Positions 1 to 7,437 of a DNA stretch of 23,006 nt are shown piece by piece. Position numbers and translations under genes: made by a program. Numbering within the stretch: the first letter of the stretch is position 1; each line of letters starts with the position of its first letter. The stretch is from Nanobdellota archaeon (GTDB lineage: Archaea > Nanobdellota > Nanobdellia > Woesearchaeales > GW2011-AR15). Under the pieces are notes generated by a model. That model did not search any database. It was not told where the DNA came from and saw nothing but the letters and a program-made list of their open reading frames with translations. Where the stretch lies: contig JAHIYL010000266.1 in assembly GCA_018815145.1 (NCBI GenBank), positions 1-23,006 on the forward strand, in the 5' to 3' direction.

Positions 1-97
1 ATAATTTTACAGGGAATTTTTTCATAGCATATATGTCTTGTTTCATTCTTTTACCCCTTTTTGAAAAATTTTTAATTTCATCATCGATATCAGCCAT
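1..97 (-). CDS. 5' part of an unidentified gene, cut by the window edge
   Basis: Only the first 32 codons are visible, reading from an ATG at 97 towards position 1. The peptide begins MADIDDEIKNFSKRG and is rich in Lys, Asp and Glu, so this end is probably a soluble, helical N-terminus. A TATA-like element lies about 27 bp upstream on the same strand, which fits leaderless transcription and supports this start. I do not recognise the family from so short a stretch. Confidence 0.6.
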   Translation of the reverse strand, partial: MADIDDEIKNFSKRGKRMKQDIYAMKKFPVKL

Positions 98-120
98 AAT
101 ATTAAGATTATGGAAGAGGG

Positions 121-128
121 ATTTATAA
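121..128 (-). promoter_or_regulatory. TATA box of the partial gene at 1-97
   Basis: On the minus strand this reads TTATAAAT, centred about 27 bp before the ATG at 97. That is the spacing seen at most other promoters in the window and predicts a leaderless mRNA. Confidence 0.5.
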
Positions 129-215
129 CTTTTCTTGTTTTGACACATCATAATAATACAATTAAAAAAAAAGATTGTTAAATTCATTTAGTGCAAGAAA
201 TAAATTGAAATTATG

Positions 216-263
216 AAATTCCCTATCCAATCAGAGCAGAGCTCTGGGGTATTACGGGAATTT
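216..263. repeat. structured repeat, copy 1 (nested hairpin)
   Basis: The inner hairpin is CAGAGC-AGA-GCTCTG at 232-246. It is followed by GGGTATTA and enclosed by an outer 8-bp stem (aaattccc at 216-223 with gggaattt at 256-263). Copy 2 starts 75 bp further on with the same architecture. The element could be a REP-like intergenic repeat, a small structured RNA or a terminator; the sequence alone does not decide. Confidence 0.65.
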
Positions 264-290
264 AAATCGAATTTCAAATTTCAGTTATTC

Positions 291-340
291 CTTTATGGTT
301 AGTATTCGCAGCAGAGCTGCGGGGTATTAAACCCATAAAG
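291..340. repeat. structured repeat, copy 2 (nested hairpin)
   Basis: The inner hairpin is CGCAGC-AGA-GCTGCG at 307-321. It is followed by GGGTATTA and enclosed by an outer stem (ctttatgg at 291-298 with ccataaag at 333-340). Over the 20 bases from the AGC of the left stem to GGGTATTA, it matches copy 1 at 18 positions. The two differences fall in the inner stem and are matched by changes on the other arm. The element overlaps the 3' end of the minus-strand frame at 299-658. Confidence 0.65.
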
Positions 341-658
341 TAATAAAATAATAATAATAACAATGTAAATGCTATCTCTTGTTAATTTTTTTGTATGCCT
401 GATGAATTCAGAAAGATATTCCTTTTTCCAGGAAGCCAGCTCCCAATGCTCGATACCTTCATTATCGACGACAATTGGTTTTACAAAAAATATTTTCCTG
501 TGGTAGAATGTTGTGGGCACAAGATCTTCTATTTCATAATATGATAGAAAGAAAAGTGTGTTTCCGTTGAACTCGACTTTGACAACACTCGTGTCTTTTT
601 TCAGGTCAGCAGCAAATTCTTTGATATTGTTTTTATAGATGTAAGAAAAAGTATATAA
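299..658 (-). CDS. unidentified open frame without a normal start codon
   Basis: The frame is open from just after a stop at 659-661 down to 299, and the translation looks protein-like: a charged N-terminal part, mixed strand-like segments, then a hydrophobic run (IVIIIILLLYGF) that could be a membrane anchor. No ATG, GTG or TTG occurs before a GTG at 520, which would discard about 45 plausible residues. A TATA-like element at 651-658 would start transcription near 625-629, where the in-frame codons are AAC, AAT and ATC. The start may be non-canonical, or the original start may be mutated and the gene decaying. The last residues (FNTPQLCCEY) are encoded by hairpin repeat copy 2, which suggests that the repeat formed or landed at the 3' end. 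Family not recognised. Confidence 0.4.
   Translation of the reverse strand, partial: LYTFSYIYKNNIKEFAADLKKDTSVVKVEFNGNTLFFLSYYEIEDLVPTTFYHRKIFFVKPIVVDNEGIEHWELASWKKEYLSEFIRHTKKLTRDSIYIVIIIILLLYGFNTPQLCCEY
651..658 (-). promoter_or_regulatory. possible TATA box for the frame at 299-658
   Basis: On the minus strand this reads TTATATAC. It predicts a transcription start near 625-629 but no canonical start codon lies there, so the promoter may be a relic. Confidence 0.3.
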
Positions 659-690
659 TTATTTTGTAGGAAAAAGCAACTTTGAACAAC

Positions 691-700
691 CTTTATATTA
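691..700 (+). promoter_or_regulatory. TATA box of the U32 gene
   Basis: CTTTATATTA is centred 27 bp before the ATG at 723, preceded by an adenine-rich BRE-like stretch. The spacing predicts a leaderless transcript. Confidence 0.6.
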
Positions 701-722
701 TGTTGTACATTCTCATTGACAT

Positions 723-2747
723 ATGAAAAAGATTGAGCTTCTTGCACCGGCCGGAGACTTTGAGACACTGAAGACAGCAATAGACTATGGTGCAGACGCA
801 GTATACATAGGCGGCAAGAAATTCGGAGCAAGGGCATTTGCCAACAACTTTTCACTTGTCGAGATCAAAAAAGCTGTTGAATATGCACATGTATTCAACT
901 CAAAGGTGTACGTCACTGTCAATACACTCATCAAGAACAATGAGATGAGATATGCTGTTGACTATGTCAATGAATTGTACAGGATGAATGTCGATGCAGT
1001 CATTGTACAGGACTATGCATTAGCAAAAATAATAAAAGATAATTTTCCAAAGATAGAGGTGCATGCCTCTACCCAGACCTCTATCCATAATTCAGATACA
1101 ATCCTCTTTGCTGATCAGTTCGACAGGTTCATCCTGGCAAGAGAGTTATCCAGGGATCAGATAGGAAGAATAATCCAAATAACAAAAAAACCTGTTGAAG
1201 TGTTTGTCCATGGCGCCCTTTGTTTTTCTGTATCCGGTCAGTGTCTGATGAGTTCAATAATTGGCGGCAGGAGCGGAAATCGAGGCAGATGTGCTCAACC
1301 ATGCAGAAAAGCATATAACATTACGGATGAAAATGCTCCTTATATGATGAGCACAGCTGATCTTTGCCTGGTCAATAATATTCCTAAATTGATTGAACTT
1401 GGAGTTCATTCTTTAAAAATTGAAGGCAGGATGAAATCAACTGACTATGTGGGAACTGTAGTTGCGATATACAGAAGAGCAATCGACAGGTATTATGAAG
1501 GAAAATTTTTTGTAAAGCAAGAAGAAGAAAAAAAGCTTTTTTATGCATTTAACAGGACATTCACAAAAGGTTTTTTTAACAATAGTGAATCAATTGTTGC
1601 ACCGGAAAAGCCCGGAAATAGGTCTCCATTAATGCCTGACCTTAAAAATGACGAAGACCTGAAAAAAAGAAAGAATAGTTTTTCTGTAGATATTTCTGTC
1701 CAAAAAGGAGAAAAAATTAAACTTAAGGCAGAGATTGAAAAACATTCTATTAAATTATTTTCAAAAAATCCGGTTGAAAAGGCTGCAAAAAAACCCATAT
1801 CAGAAGAAGATATTAATAATATACTCAATAAAACCAAAAATACTCCTTTTGAGATGAAAAAATTTTCTTGCAGAATCGATGATGATGCATTTGTACCATT
1901 CAGTGAACTCACCCGGATTAAGGAAGAACTTATTGCCAGCATGTCCGAATTATTATGCAAAAGAGAAGAACGACCTGAAGTGAAGGCTGTTCTTCCTAAT
2001 ATTATCCATTCAGAGAAAAGAACTGAGCCAAAATTATTTGTTAAGATATATGACCCGGAAGGAATAAAAGCAGCTGCAGAGGCAGGAGCAGATATATTAT
2101 ATTATAACATATTTAACAAAGATTTGGATAAAGCAGTTGAATTGAGTAAATCAATATCAGCATCTCTTTTTTTTGAAGTTCCATCAATAACATATGATGA
2201 ACAGATTCCGGACATTCTGAAGACTATAAAAAGATACAAGCCCGAAGGGTTGCTCCTGGGAAACCCTGCTCTTCTTAATCATAGATTGGAACAAGTTATA
2301 CATCTCAATTTCTCTTTCAACACATTCAGTGATTATGATATCAATTACTGGAAACACCTTCCTATCCTATCTTTAGAGCTGAATCAGGATGAATTGATCC
2401 GATTCAAAAACAAGGATGCAATCCTGTTTGTCCATGGTAATCTTGTTGTCATGAGCACAAAATCACAGATTTCAGCCAATAAGTTGACTGACCGGAAAAA
2501 CCACTGCTTTCCTGTAAGGAAGAATCCTGCAGGCTACACAGAAATCCTTAATTCAATCACGCTTGGCTTTTTCAATGAAATAAAAAAACTCCAGAGAGCA
2601 GGGTATAATAGATTCTGTCTTGACCTTGATACCAATGTATTTGAGACAGTCAGCATATACAAAAAGATAATGTCTGGCGAAAGGTATGATGATTCTCAAA
2701 TCAAAAAGGAATTTACACGCGGCCATTTGAAGAGAGGAGTGGAGTAG
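723..2747 (+). CDS. peptidase U32 family protein, RlhA-like
   Basis: The 674-residue product starts with the U32 barrel (MKKIELLAPAGDFETLKTAI) and carries the U32 signature around residues 159-176 (EVFVHGALCFSVSGQCLMSS). Four closely spaced cysteines (C167, C174, C190, C194) match the conserved set of this family. Despite the name, characterised members RlhA and TrhP of E. coli make 5-hydroxycytidine in 23S rRNA and 5-hydroxyuridine in tRNA. The length resembles RlhA (U32 domain plus a C-terminal extension) more than the shorter TrhP, so an rRNA-modification role is the better guess; protease activity is not excluded. The start is set by the TATA box 27 bp upstream. The gene stands alone, followed by a hairpin at about 2773-2805. 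Confidence 0.9.
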   Translation: MKKIELLAPAGDFETLKTAIDYGADAVYIGGKKFGARAFANNFSLVEIKKAVEYAHVFNSKVYVTVNTLIKNNEMRYAVDYVNELYRMNVDAVIVQDYALAKIIKDNFPKIEVHASTQTSIHNSDTILFADQFDRFILARELSRDQIGRIIQITKKPVEVFVHGALCFSVSGQCLMSSIIGGRSGNRGRCAQPCRKAYNITDENAPYMMSTADLCLVNNIPKLIELGVHSLKIEGRMKSTDYVGTVVAIYRRAIDRYYEGKFFVKQEEEKKLFYAFNRTFTKGFFNNSESIVAPEKPGNRSPLMPDLKNDEDLKKRKNSFSVDISVQKGEKIKLKAEIEKHSIKLFSKNPVEKAAKKPISEEDINNILNKTKNTPFEMKKFSCRIDDDAFVPFSELTRIKEELIASMSELLCKREERPEVKAVLPNIIHSEKRTEPKLFVKIYDPEGIKAAAEAGADILYYNIFNKDLDKAVELSKSISASLFFEVPSITYDEQIPDILKTIKRYKPEGLLLGNPALLNHRLEQVIHLNFSFNTFSDYDINYWKHLPILSLELNQDELIRFKNKDAILFVHGNLVVMSTKSQISANKLTDRKNHCFPVRKNPAGYTEILNSITLGFFNEIKKLQRAGYNRFCLDLDTNVFETVSIYKKIMSGERYDDSQIKKEFTRGHLKRGVE

Positions 2748-2772
2748 AAATTATCTGATGCATTAGGCTTCC

Positions 2773-2805
2773 AATTTTTGAGTAGAATGTTATCATTCAA
2801 AAATT
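2773..2805 (+). terminator. hairpin after the U32 gene
   Basis: AATTTTTGA...GAATG pairs with CATTCAAAAATT across a TTAT loop, with a three-base bulge on the left arm. It lies 25 bp after the U32 stop and ahead of the next promoter, so it may mark the transcript end. Archaeal termination depends mainly on oligo-T, so the role is uncertain. Confidence 0.35.
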
Positions 2806-2811
2806 ATTAAA

Positions 2812-2827
2812 CCGAAATATTTAAATA
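2812..2827 (+). promoter_or_regulatory. BRE/TATA promoter of the envelope cluster
   Basis: CCGAAA followed by TATTTAAATA gives a good archaeal BRE-TATA pair, centred about 30 bp before the ATG at 2853. The transcript should have no leader or one of only a few bases. Confidence 0.6.
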
Positions 2828-2852
2828 CTTACAAGAGAAAATAAATTATAAC

Positions 2853-3134
2853 ATGGAAGAATCAATTAAAGAGGAAATAAAGGTAAGTCCGCCTCCAAAG
2901 CCGGATATATCAAAATCAGTTGTTATAATTCTTGTCATATTATCTGTTGTCATCTCAATGGTAGGCACCTGGGTAATACTTGGTGAAGTAAATTCAATGC
3001 AGAGTGCTCCGGTCCTGAGAGGAGAATCCTCACAAGCCGGCCAGGTCAAGCTCTCCATAATTGACAAGAACCTTCCTGCTGCAACAGCAATAGGACAAGT
3101 CAGTATCACAATATTAAATCCGGAGGAACAATAA
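2853..3134 (+). CDS. small membrane-anchored surface protein
   Basis: The product has 93 residues: a charged, proline-bearing cytoplasmic N-terminus (about 1-20), one hydrophobic helix (VVIILVILSVVISMVGTWVI, about 24-43) and a short outside part. After the helix comes SSQAGQVKLSII, which resembles TTDTGKVNVTIQ at the same place in the next gene, so the two look like long and short paralogs. Its stop lies 2 bp before the next ATG, so the two genes are cotranscribed. The layout resembles small exported proteins that I associate with DPANN genomes, but no function is known to me. It could be a pilin-like subunit or an accessory to its neighbour. Confidence 0.65.
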   Translation: MEESIKEEIKVSPPPKPDISKSVVIILVILSVVISMVGTWVILGEVNSMQSAPVLRGESSQAGQVKLSIIDKNLPAATAIGQVSITILNPEEQ

Positions 3135-3136
3135 AA

Positions 3137-3823
3137 ATGGAAGATATTTCTAACAGGACACTTGCAACCCTTCTAATAGCTGCAATCGTAATCACATTAG
3201 GGGGAACAATCATGTCTCTCAACAGGCTCAGCCAAGTAGGAGGGCCATCCTTTTTCCCTGTCACTGGAAGAGGAACAACAGACACAGGTAAAGTGAATGT
3301 CACTATCCAGTCCAGCCAGAGCATCCGGCTGATGGGTACAACAATAATAGATTTTGGAGCCGGAAACGTAAATGCTTCAGATTCAACATGCAATACCAAT
3401 GGTGTCAATGTCACTACAGTCGACAGCGGAACCAATGAGCTTGACTGCTGGCTTGTAAGCGATGCTGTCCAGCTTGTTGGCACTGATTTTGATGTGGAAA
3501 ATGATGGAAACGTTGATGTTGCAGTCAATATTTCAGGAAAAAGCAATCAGTCTTTTATAACAACATCAGGAGATTTTTCAGCTACTGATTATAAATGGCA
3601 GTTCGGAAGTGAGAATACACCAGGCGATGTGGATTGTGAAGCAGGTGAACCTACTGGATGGGTCCATTTTGGTGAAAATGAGACACTCTGCACAAGGCTT
3701 CCCTGGGAAGATGAGGAAAATGATAATCTGACAGTAAATGTCATGTTGAGATTTCCGGCAAACACCACTGCAGGGTTATTTTCTGATACAGTGACCTTCA
3801 GCGCCAACCCGGCATATGGTTAG
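3137..3823 (+). CDS. glycosylated-type surface protein with N-terminal anchor
   Basis: The 228-residue product has a short N-terminus, one membrane helix (about 9-29, LATLLIAAIVITLGGTIMSL) and a long, strand-rich outside part high in Thr, Ser, Asn and Asp. Eight N-X-S/T sequons lie after the helix (NVT, NAS, NVT, NIS, NQS, NET, NLT, NTT), suggesting dense N-glycosylation. Four cysteines could form two disulphides. The C-terminal end (FPANTTAGLFSDTVTFSANP) has the NTTAG-x-(F/Y)-S-x-T-V-T-F pattern common in Ig-like surface domains. It sits between its small paralog and the Ig-like genes. It may be an S-layer or filament subunit; the exact role is unknown. Confidence 0.7.
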   Translation: MEDISNRTLATLLIAAIVITLGGTIMSLNRLSQVGGPSFFPVTGRGTTDTGKVNVTIQSSQSIRLMGTTIIDFGAGNVNASDSTCNTNGVNVTTVDSGTNELDCWLVSDAVQLVGTDFDVENDGNVDVAVNISGKSNQSFITTSGDFSATDYKWQFGSENTPGDVDCEAGEPTGWVHFGENETLCTRLPWEDEENDNLTVNVMLRFPANTTAGLFSDTVTFSANPAYG

Positions 3824-3841
3824 ACTTAATTGATCTTAGTA

Positions 3842-3861
3842 TTTTTTTTTAACTTTTTTTT
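3842..3861 (+). terminator. double oligo-T tract after the surface protein gene
   Basis: Runs of nine and eight T (3842-3850 and 3854-3861) lie 18 bp after the stop at 3823. Oligo-T is the main archaeal termination signal. No convincing TATA box lies at the right distance before 3867, so some read-through must reach the next gene, and partial termination here is plausible. Confidence 0.45.
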
Positions 3862-3866
3862 AAAAA

Positions 3867-5234
3867 ATGGGCATGAAATCAATTAGATTTATCATTCTTT
3901 TTTCTTTTGCTATACTACTAAGTGCCAATCATGCATATGGTGTTTCAATATACGGCATTGAATTTCTGAACAATATCCTCTATGAGCCCGGGCAGACACT
4001 GGAATACAGTTATTCTTTTGGTAATAATGATGGGGTTGCAGGAGACTATGAAATAGTAATGAAAGGCGATCTTTCAGAGTATTTTGAGATTTCCCAGACA
4101 GAGTTTTTGAATGTCCAGCCAATGGAGAGGAAGAACTTCAAGATTAAGATAAGATTACCTGACAGTGCGCCGCAGAGGGGATTATCCCAGGTATTAGTCG
4201 GTGTACAGCAGCGGCCGCCGGAAAACCTGGGAGGAATTGCAGTCAGGACAAGATCAAATATCCATTTTCTTATCTTCTTCCCTTATGAATTCAAATATGT
4301 CGATTGGTCGATAAAAGCAGAAAACATGAATGTGAATGAGACACAGGAGATGACCTTTACTGTACAGAATCTGGGAGAACCAACAATAGACAGGATATAT
4401 TCTGACATTGATATAATCAATCAGGATAATCTGGTTGTGGAGACTGTCAGATCAGGTATAATCCAAAATCTTATATCAAGACAGAAACTCACTGAAAAAG
4501 CATATTTCAATTCTGAAGGCTTTCTGCCCGGTGATTATACTGCAAGATTCACACTCCACTGGGACAGCAATATCTCTACGCAGGAAAGGACCATCAAGAT
4601 CGGCAAGAAAAATGTTGAGATCACCGGGTTTACAGACCTGTTCAAAAGAGATGCAATAAACTCGATGGGCATTAGTATAAAAAGCGGCTGGAACACCAGG
4701 ATCGATAATGTGTATGCGAATGTTGAGATATTTGATACTGAAGATAGCACTGTCAAAGCAAGATTCCAGTCCCTGCCGTCTTCACTCTCGCCCTGGGCAG
4801 AACAGGGCCTGCAGGCATATTTCGATACAACTGGTCTTGAAAAAAATAGTTATAAGGCCATAATAACGCTTTATTATGATGGCTCAAAGACAATCAAAGA
4901 AGGACACGTAACCATAGAAGACACTGTGCCCGGAGCTGTCATAGTAGAATCGCCTGCAGCAGAGGGAGGTTATTTTCTTCAGCTTCTCCGGAATAATGTG
5001 CTGACAACAATATTAGTAATTTTGGTCCTTGCAAATATCATATTATTCGGAGCAGTCCTGATATCAAAAAAAAAGCACGACATGGATGAAGATAATCCTC
5101 TTATACATCCAAAGACAATCAAAGAGATAAAAAAATACAAACAGCACCATTCAATTGATGACATCCATGCAATGCTCAAAAAAAAGGGATGGAGTGAAGA
5201 ACATATCAAATACATAATGAAAAAGATAAAATGA
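3867..5234 (+). CDS. secreted Ig-like protein with C-terminal anchor
   Basis: The 455-residue product has a signal peptide (about 1-23, ending near NHAYG), about 370 residues of strand-rich Ig-like modules, one membrane helix (about 375-398, NVLTTILVILVLANIILFGA) and a basic cytoplasmic tail. The first module has the pattern 'LNVQPMERKNFKIKIRLP', similar to the 'IQPGEKTEVMFFATVP' of the next gene. The tail (SIDDIHAMLKKKGWSEEHIKYIMKK) looks like a small helical module often placed at the inner end of archaeal surface proteins. The signal peptide, modules and single C-terminal anchor recall, in layout only, the DUF916/DUF3324 proteins that partner bacterial WxL surface proteins. A second ATG at 3873 is possible. 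It shares ATGA with the next gene. Confidence 0.7.
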   Translation: MGMKSIRFIILFSFAILLSANHAYGVSIYGIEFLNNILYEPGQTLEYSYSFGNNDGVAGDYEIVMKGDLSEYFEISQTEFLNVQPMERKNFKIKIRLPDSAPQRGLSQVLVGVQQRPPENLGGIAVRTRSNIHFLIFFPYEFKYVDWSIKAENMNVNETQEMTFTVQNLGEPTIDRIYSDIDIINQDNLVVETVRSGIIQNLISRQKLTEKAYFNSEGFLPGDYTARFTLHWDSNISTQERTIKIGKKNVEITGFTDLFKRDAINSMGISIKSGWNTRIDNVYANVEIFDTEDSTVKARFQSLPSSLSPWAEQGLQAYFDTTGLEKNSYKAIITLYYDGSKTIKEGHVTIEDTVPGAVIVESPAAEGGYFLQLLRNNVLTTILVILVLANIILFGAVLISKKKHDMDEDNPLIHPKTIKEIKKYKQHHSIDDIHAMLKKKGWSEEHIKYIMKKIK

Positions 5235-5665
5235 AGCCAAATAATCTGTTTTATCTTGTCCTGGCTCTTATTTTGTTTTCTGCAATAATCGGGTTTTTCA
5301 TTTATTTCAATATCTATCTGGTCAAGGTGGAAAATATTGAGATGGATCTTATTGTCAAAAATAATGTTGGAATAAATATCAATACAGATGCTCTTCATTT
5401 TGGAGGCGCTCCGCCCAGCGGTTCTGCTGAACGAGGTATCGACATAAAAAATGATTATTCTTTTCCCCTTCTTGTGACAATCAAGACCTCCGGAGAGCTT
5501 GCTCCGCTTGTCGTTGTATCAAAAAATAATTTTCTCATCCAGCCGGGCGAGAAGACAGAAGTGATGTTCTTTGCTACTGTCCCAAAAGATTATGAATTAG
5601 GCAAATATACCGGTTCAATCAGGATAGAACTGAAAAGACCAGGATTATTGGCATTGACATCATAG
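5231..5665 (+). CDS. Ig-like protein with N-terminal anchor
   Basis: The 144-residue product has an N-terminal membrane helix (about 5-30, LFYLVLALILFSAIIGFFIYF) and a single outside Ig-like domain with 'IQPGEKTEVMFFATVP' and 'GKYTGSIRIEL', typical of domains that pack on fibres or surface layers. The start overlaps the previous stop as ATGA, so translation is coupled. It is the last gene of the envelope cluster, and its stop codon touches the BRE of the next promoter. A role in building or holding the surface layer with its neighbours is an inference from context. Confidence 0.65.
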   Translation: MKPNNLFYLVLALILFSAIIGFFIYFNIYLVKVENIEMDLIVKNNVGININTDALHFGGAPPSGSAERGIDIKNDYSFPLLVTIKTSGELAPLVVVSKNNFLIQPGEKTEVMFFATVPKDYELGKYTGSIRIELKRPGLLALTS

Positions 5666-5678
5666 AAACTTTTATATT
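5665..5678 (+). promoter_or_regulatory. BRE/TATA promoter of the aminopeptidase gene
   Basis: GAAACTTTTATATT is a near-ideal archaeal BRE-TATA. The TATA centre lies about 26 bp before the ATG at 5701, which predicts a leaderless mRNA. The first base of the BRE is the last base of the upstream stop codon. Confidence 0.7.
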
Positions 5679-5700
5679 TCTCAAGACAATATTTTTCTGC

Positions 5701-6645
5701 ATGGACTTAAATGATGTAAAAAAAATAATAACATACAATCTCGGCTATAAAAAGGGAGAGAACATACTGGTCGTGACAGACACTAAACTTGAACAGATAG
5801 GTAAAATGTTCTTTGAGGCAGGATTGTCGCTTGGTGCAGAGACCATTCAGATTATCATGGCACCAAGAAGAGAAAACGGCCAGGAACCTCCTTTGGCTGT
5901 GAGTCAGGCAATGCAGAATGCTGATATCATATTGATCCCTACTTCCAAATCACTCTCACATACCAAAGCGAGACGGGATGCAACTGAAATGGGAGCAAGG
6001 ATTGCAAGCATGCCGGGAATAACGCTTCCCATATTTGACAGGATGACAAAAGTTGATTTTAAGAAATTGGCAGAAAGGACAAAAAAAATAGCTGATATTC
6101 TCAGAAAGACAAAAAAAGTGAGGGTCACAACAAAACTTGGGACCAATCTGGTCATGGACATTGAAGGACGGCATGTTGATGAGGATACAGGCCTACTTCT
6201 GAAAAAAGGTGATTTTGGAAATCTTCCAGCAGGTGAAGCAGATCTTTCTCCGCATGAAGGATCGACAGAAGGCATAATGGTCATCGATGGAAGTGTCATT
6301 GAAAAGAAAGTGACTACTCCTATCAAAGTAACTATTGAAAAAGGATTCGCCGTCAAATTTGTTGGTGGATCCCATGCAAAAGAACTGGAAAGTACTTTAA
6401 AAAAAGTTGGGCCTTTAGCTTTTAATATTGCTGAACTTGGAATTGGCACAAATGACAGAGCTATCCTGACAGGCAATATACTTGAAGATGAAAAAATATA
6501 CGGAACATGCCATATCGCATTTGGCAATAACATGAGCTATGGCGGAAATGTTGATGTTCCGATTCATCAGGATGCAATAATAACAGAACCTGATATTTTT
6601 TGCGATGATAGATTGATCATTAAGAAAGGAAAGTTGATAATTTAG
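5701..6645 (+). CDS. M29-family aminopeptidase (thermophilic aminopeptidase type)
   Basis: The 314-residue product carries the metal-site residues of peptidase family M29 in order: E179 in NLPAGEADLSP, E245 in IAELGIGTND, H271 in YGTCHIAFG, and H289 with D291 in VPIHQD. Family members are metal-dependent aminopeptidases of cytoplasmic peptide turnover that remove N-terminal residues using two divalent metals. It is somewhat shorter than the roughly 400 residues of characterised enzymes such as aminopeptidase T, and the N-terminal domain appears reduced. Some relatives are ring-cleaving dioxygenases, so substrate is not certain. A strong leaderless promoter precedes it. The gap to rpiB is about 43 bp. 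Confidence 0.82.
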   Translation: MDLNDVKKIITYNLGYKKGENILVVTDTKLEQIGKMFFEAGLSLGAETIQIIMAPRRENGQEPPLAVSQAMQNADIILIPTSKSLSHTKARRDATEMGARIASMPGITLPIFDRMTKVDFKKLAERTKKIADILRKTKKVRVTTKLGTNLVMDIEGRHVDEDTGLLLKKGDFGNLPAGEADLSPHEGSTEGIMVIDGSVIEKKVTTPIKVTIEKGFAVKFVGGSHAKELESTLKKVGPLAFNIAELGIGTNDRAILTGNILEDEKIYGTCHIAFGNNMSYGGNVDVPIHQDAIITEPDIFCDDRLIIKKGKLII

Positions 6646-6688
6646 ATTTAGTGAAATTAAAATTAGTGTAATACAAAGGGTGAAAAAC

Positions 6689-7129
6689 ATGTTATTCATA
6701 GGTGCAGACCACGGCGGATATAAATTGAAAGAAGAAGTGTGCAACTTCCTGGACAAGAAAGGGATTGAGTACAATGATATCGGGACATACAGTGAGGAAT
6801 CCTGTGATTATCCGGATATTGCACAGAAGCTCTGTGAAGATGTCGTGAACAACAGGGCTGAAGGGATCCTTATCTGCGGGACAGGCATTGGCATGTCCAT
6901 CACGGCGAACAAGGTAAAGGGGATAAGGGCTGCTGTCTGCTGGAATGAATTCACTGCAGAGATGGCAAAGAAGCACAACAATGCAAATATCCTCTGCATG
7001 GGTGCAAGAGTGCTTGAGAATGAAGCTGCTATAAGGATTGTAGAAGTGTTTCTTGACAACAAATTTGATTCCGGCGGCAGGCATTCAAGAAGAGTCGGAA
7101 AGATTTCTGAGATTGAAAAAAAATGCTAA
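6689..7129 (+). CDS. rpiB: ribose-5-phosphate isomerase B
   Basis: The product interconverts ribose 5-phosphate and ribulose 5-phosphate, feeding nucleotide synthesis. It shows the RpiB marks: the GADHGG loop (5-10), CDYPDIA (39-45), the catalytic cysteine in LICGTGIGMSI (C63) and the histidine in KKHNNANILCMGARVL (H96). The length of 146 residues is usual. A GTG at 6680 is in frame, but the ATG at 6689 is better: the GGGTGA around 6680 then serves as a Shine-Dalgarno site with short spacing, and MLFIGADHGG is the normal N-terminus. A weak TATA-like element (TTAAAATT, 6657-6664) lies about 28 bp upstream. In archaea RpiA is more usual than RpiB, so this gene may be of bacterial origin. Confidence 0.93.
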   Translation: MLFIGADHGGYKLKEEVCNFLDKKGIEYNDIGTYSEESCDYPDIAQKLCEDVVNNRAEGILICGTGIGMSITANKVKGIRAAVCWNEFTAEMAKKHNNANILCMGARVLENEAAIRIVEVFLDNKFDSGGRHSRRVGKISEIEKKC

Positions 7130-7151
7130 ATGGCAGGCATTTTAAAATATA

Positions 7152-7437
7152 TTATTCTTTTCTTATCAACACAACCATCTGTTTCTTAAGCTCAAATATC
7201 TTATTTATTAATTCCTTTCCCTGCATAAAATCTATTTTTTTGCCAGACTGCTTCCATAATTTCCCTTAGTGAATCATATCCCATGGATAAATATGCAGAA
7301 ACGTTTCGTTCAGTCAATTCTGCCTGTCTCACTGTCTCTTCTTTGATCTCTGCCATTTCTCTTAATGAGGCAATGAGTTCCTGATTCTTTGAGCATTTCC
7401 TGATAAATCCTTTTTTCATGCATTCACTTAGATCCAC
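7152..7437 (-). pseudogene. HEPN-domain gene with internal deletion and frame change
   Basis: The readable 78-codon frame (7437 to 7201) starts like HEPN partners of archaeal MNT nucleotidyltransferases (MDLSECMKKGFIRK..., then AYLSMGYDSLREIMEAV) and then turns into unrelated residues. In another frame, directly after a run of seven A on the minus strand (7235-7241), the sequence reads GKKIDFMQGKELINKIFEL and ends at 7152. This matches what I recall as the C-terminal end of the same family. The missing middle should include the R-x4-6-H-type RNase motif. The simplest reading is a deletion that joined the two ends out of frame, leaving an inactive toxin. The first codons overlap the MNT gene by 10 bp, as in intact pairs. 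Confidence 0.65.

Noticed and set aside
601..855. 84-residue minus-strand frame across the U32 start
   Set aside because: It is antisense to the conserved N-terminus of the U32 protein and overlaps its promoter; no recognisable features.
5904..6533. 209-residue minus-strand frame inside the aminopeptidase gene
   Set aside because: Long but antisense to a well-supported M29 gene with all metal ligands; its composition is what a shadow frame gives.
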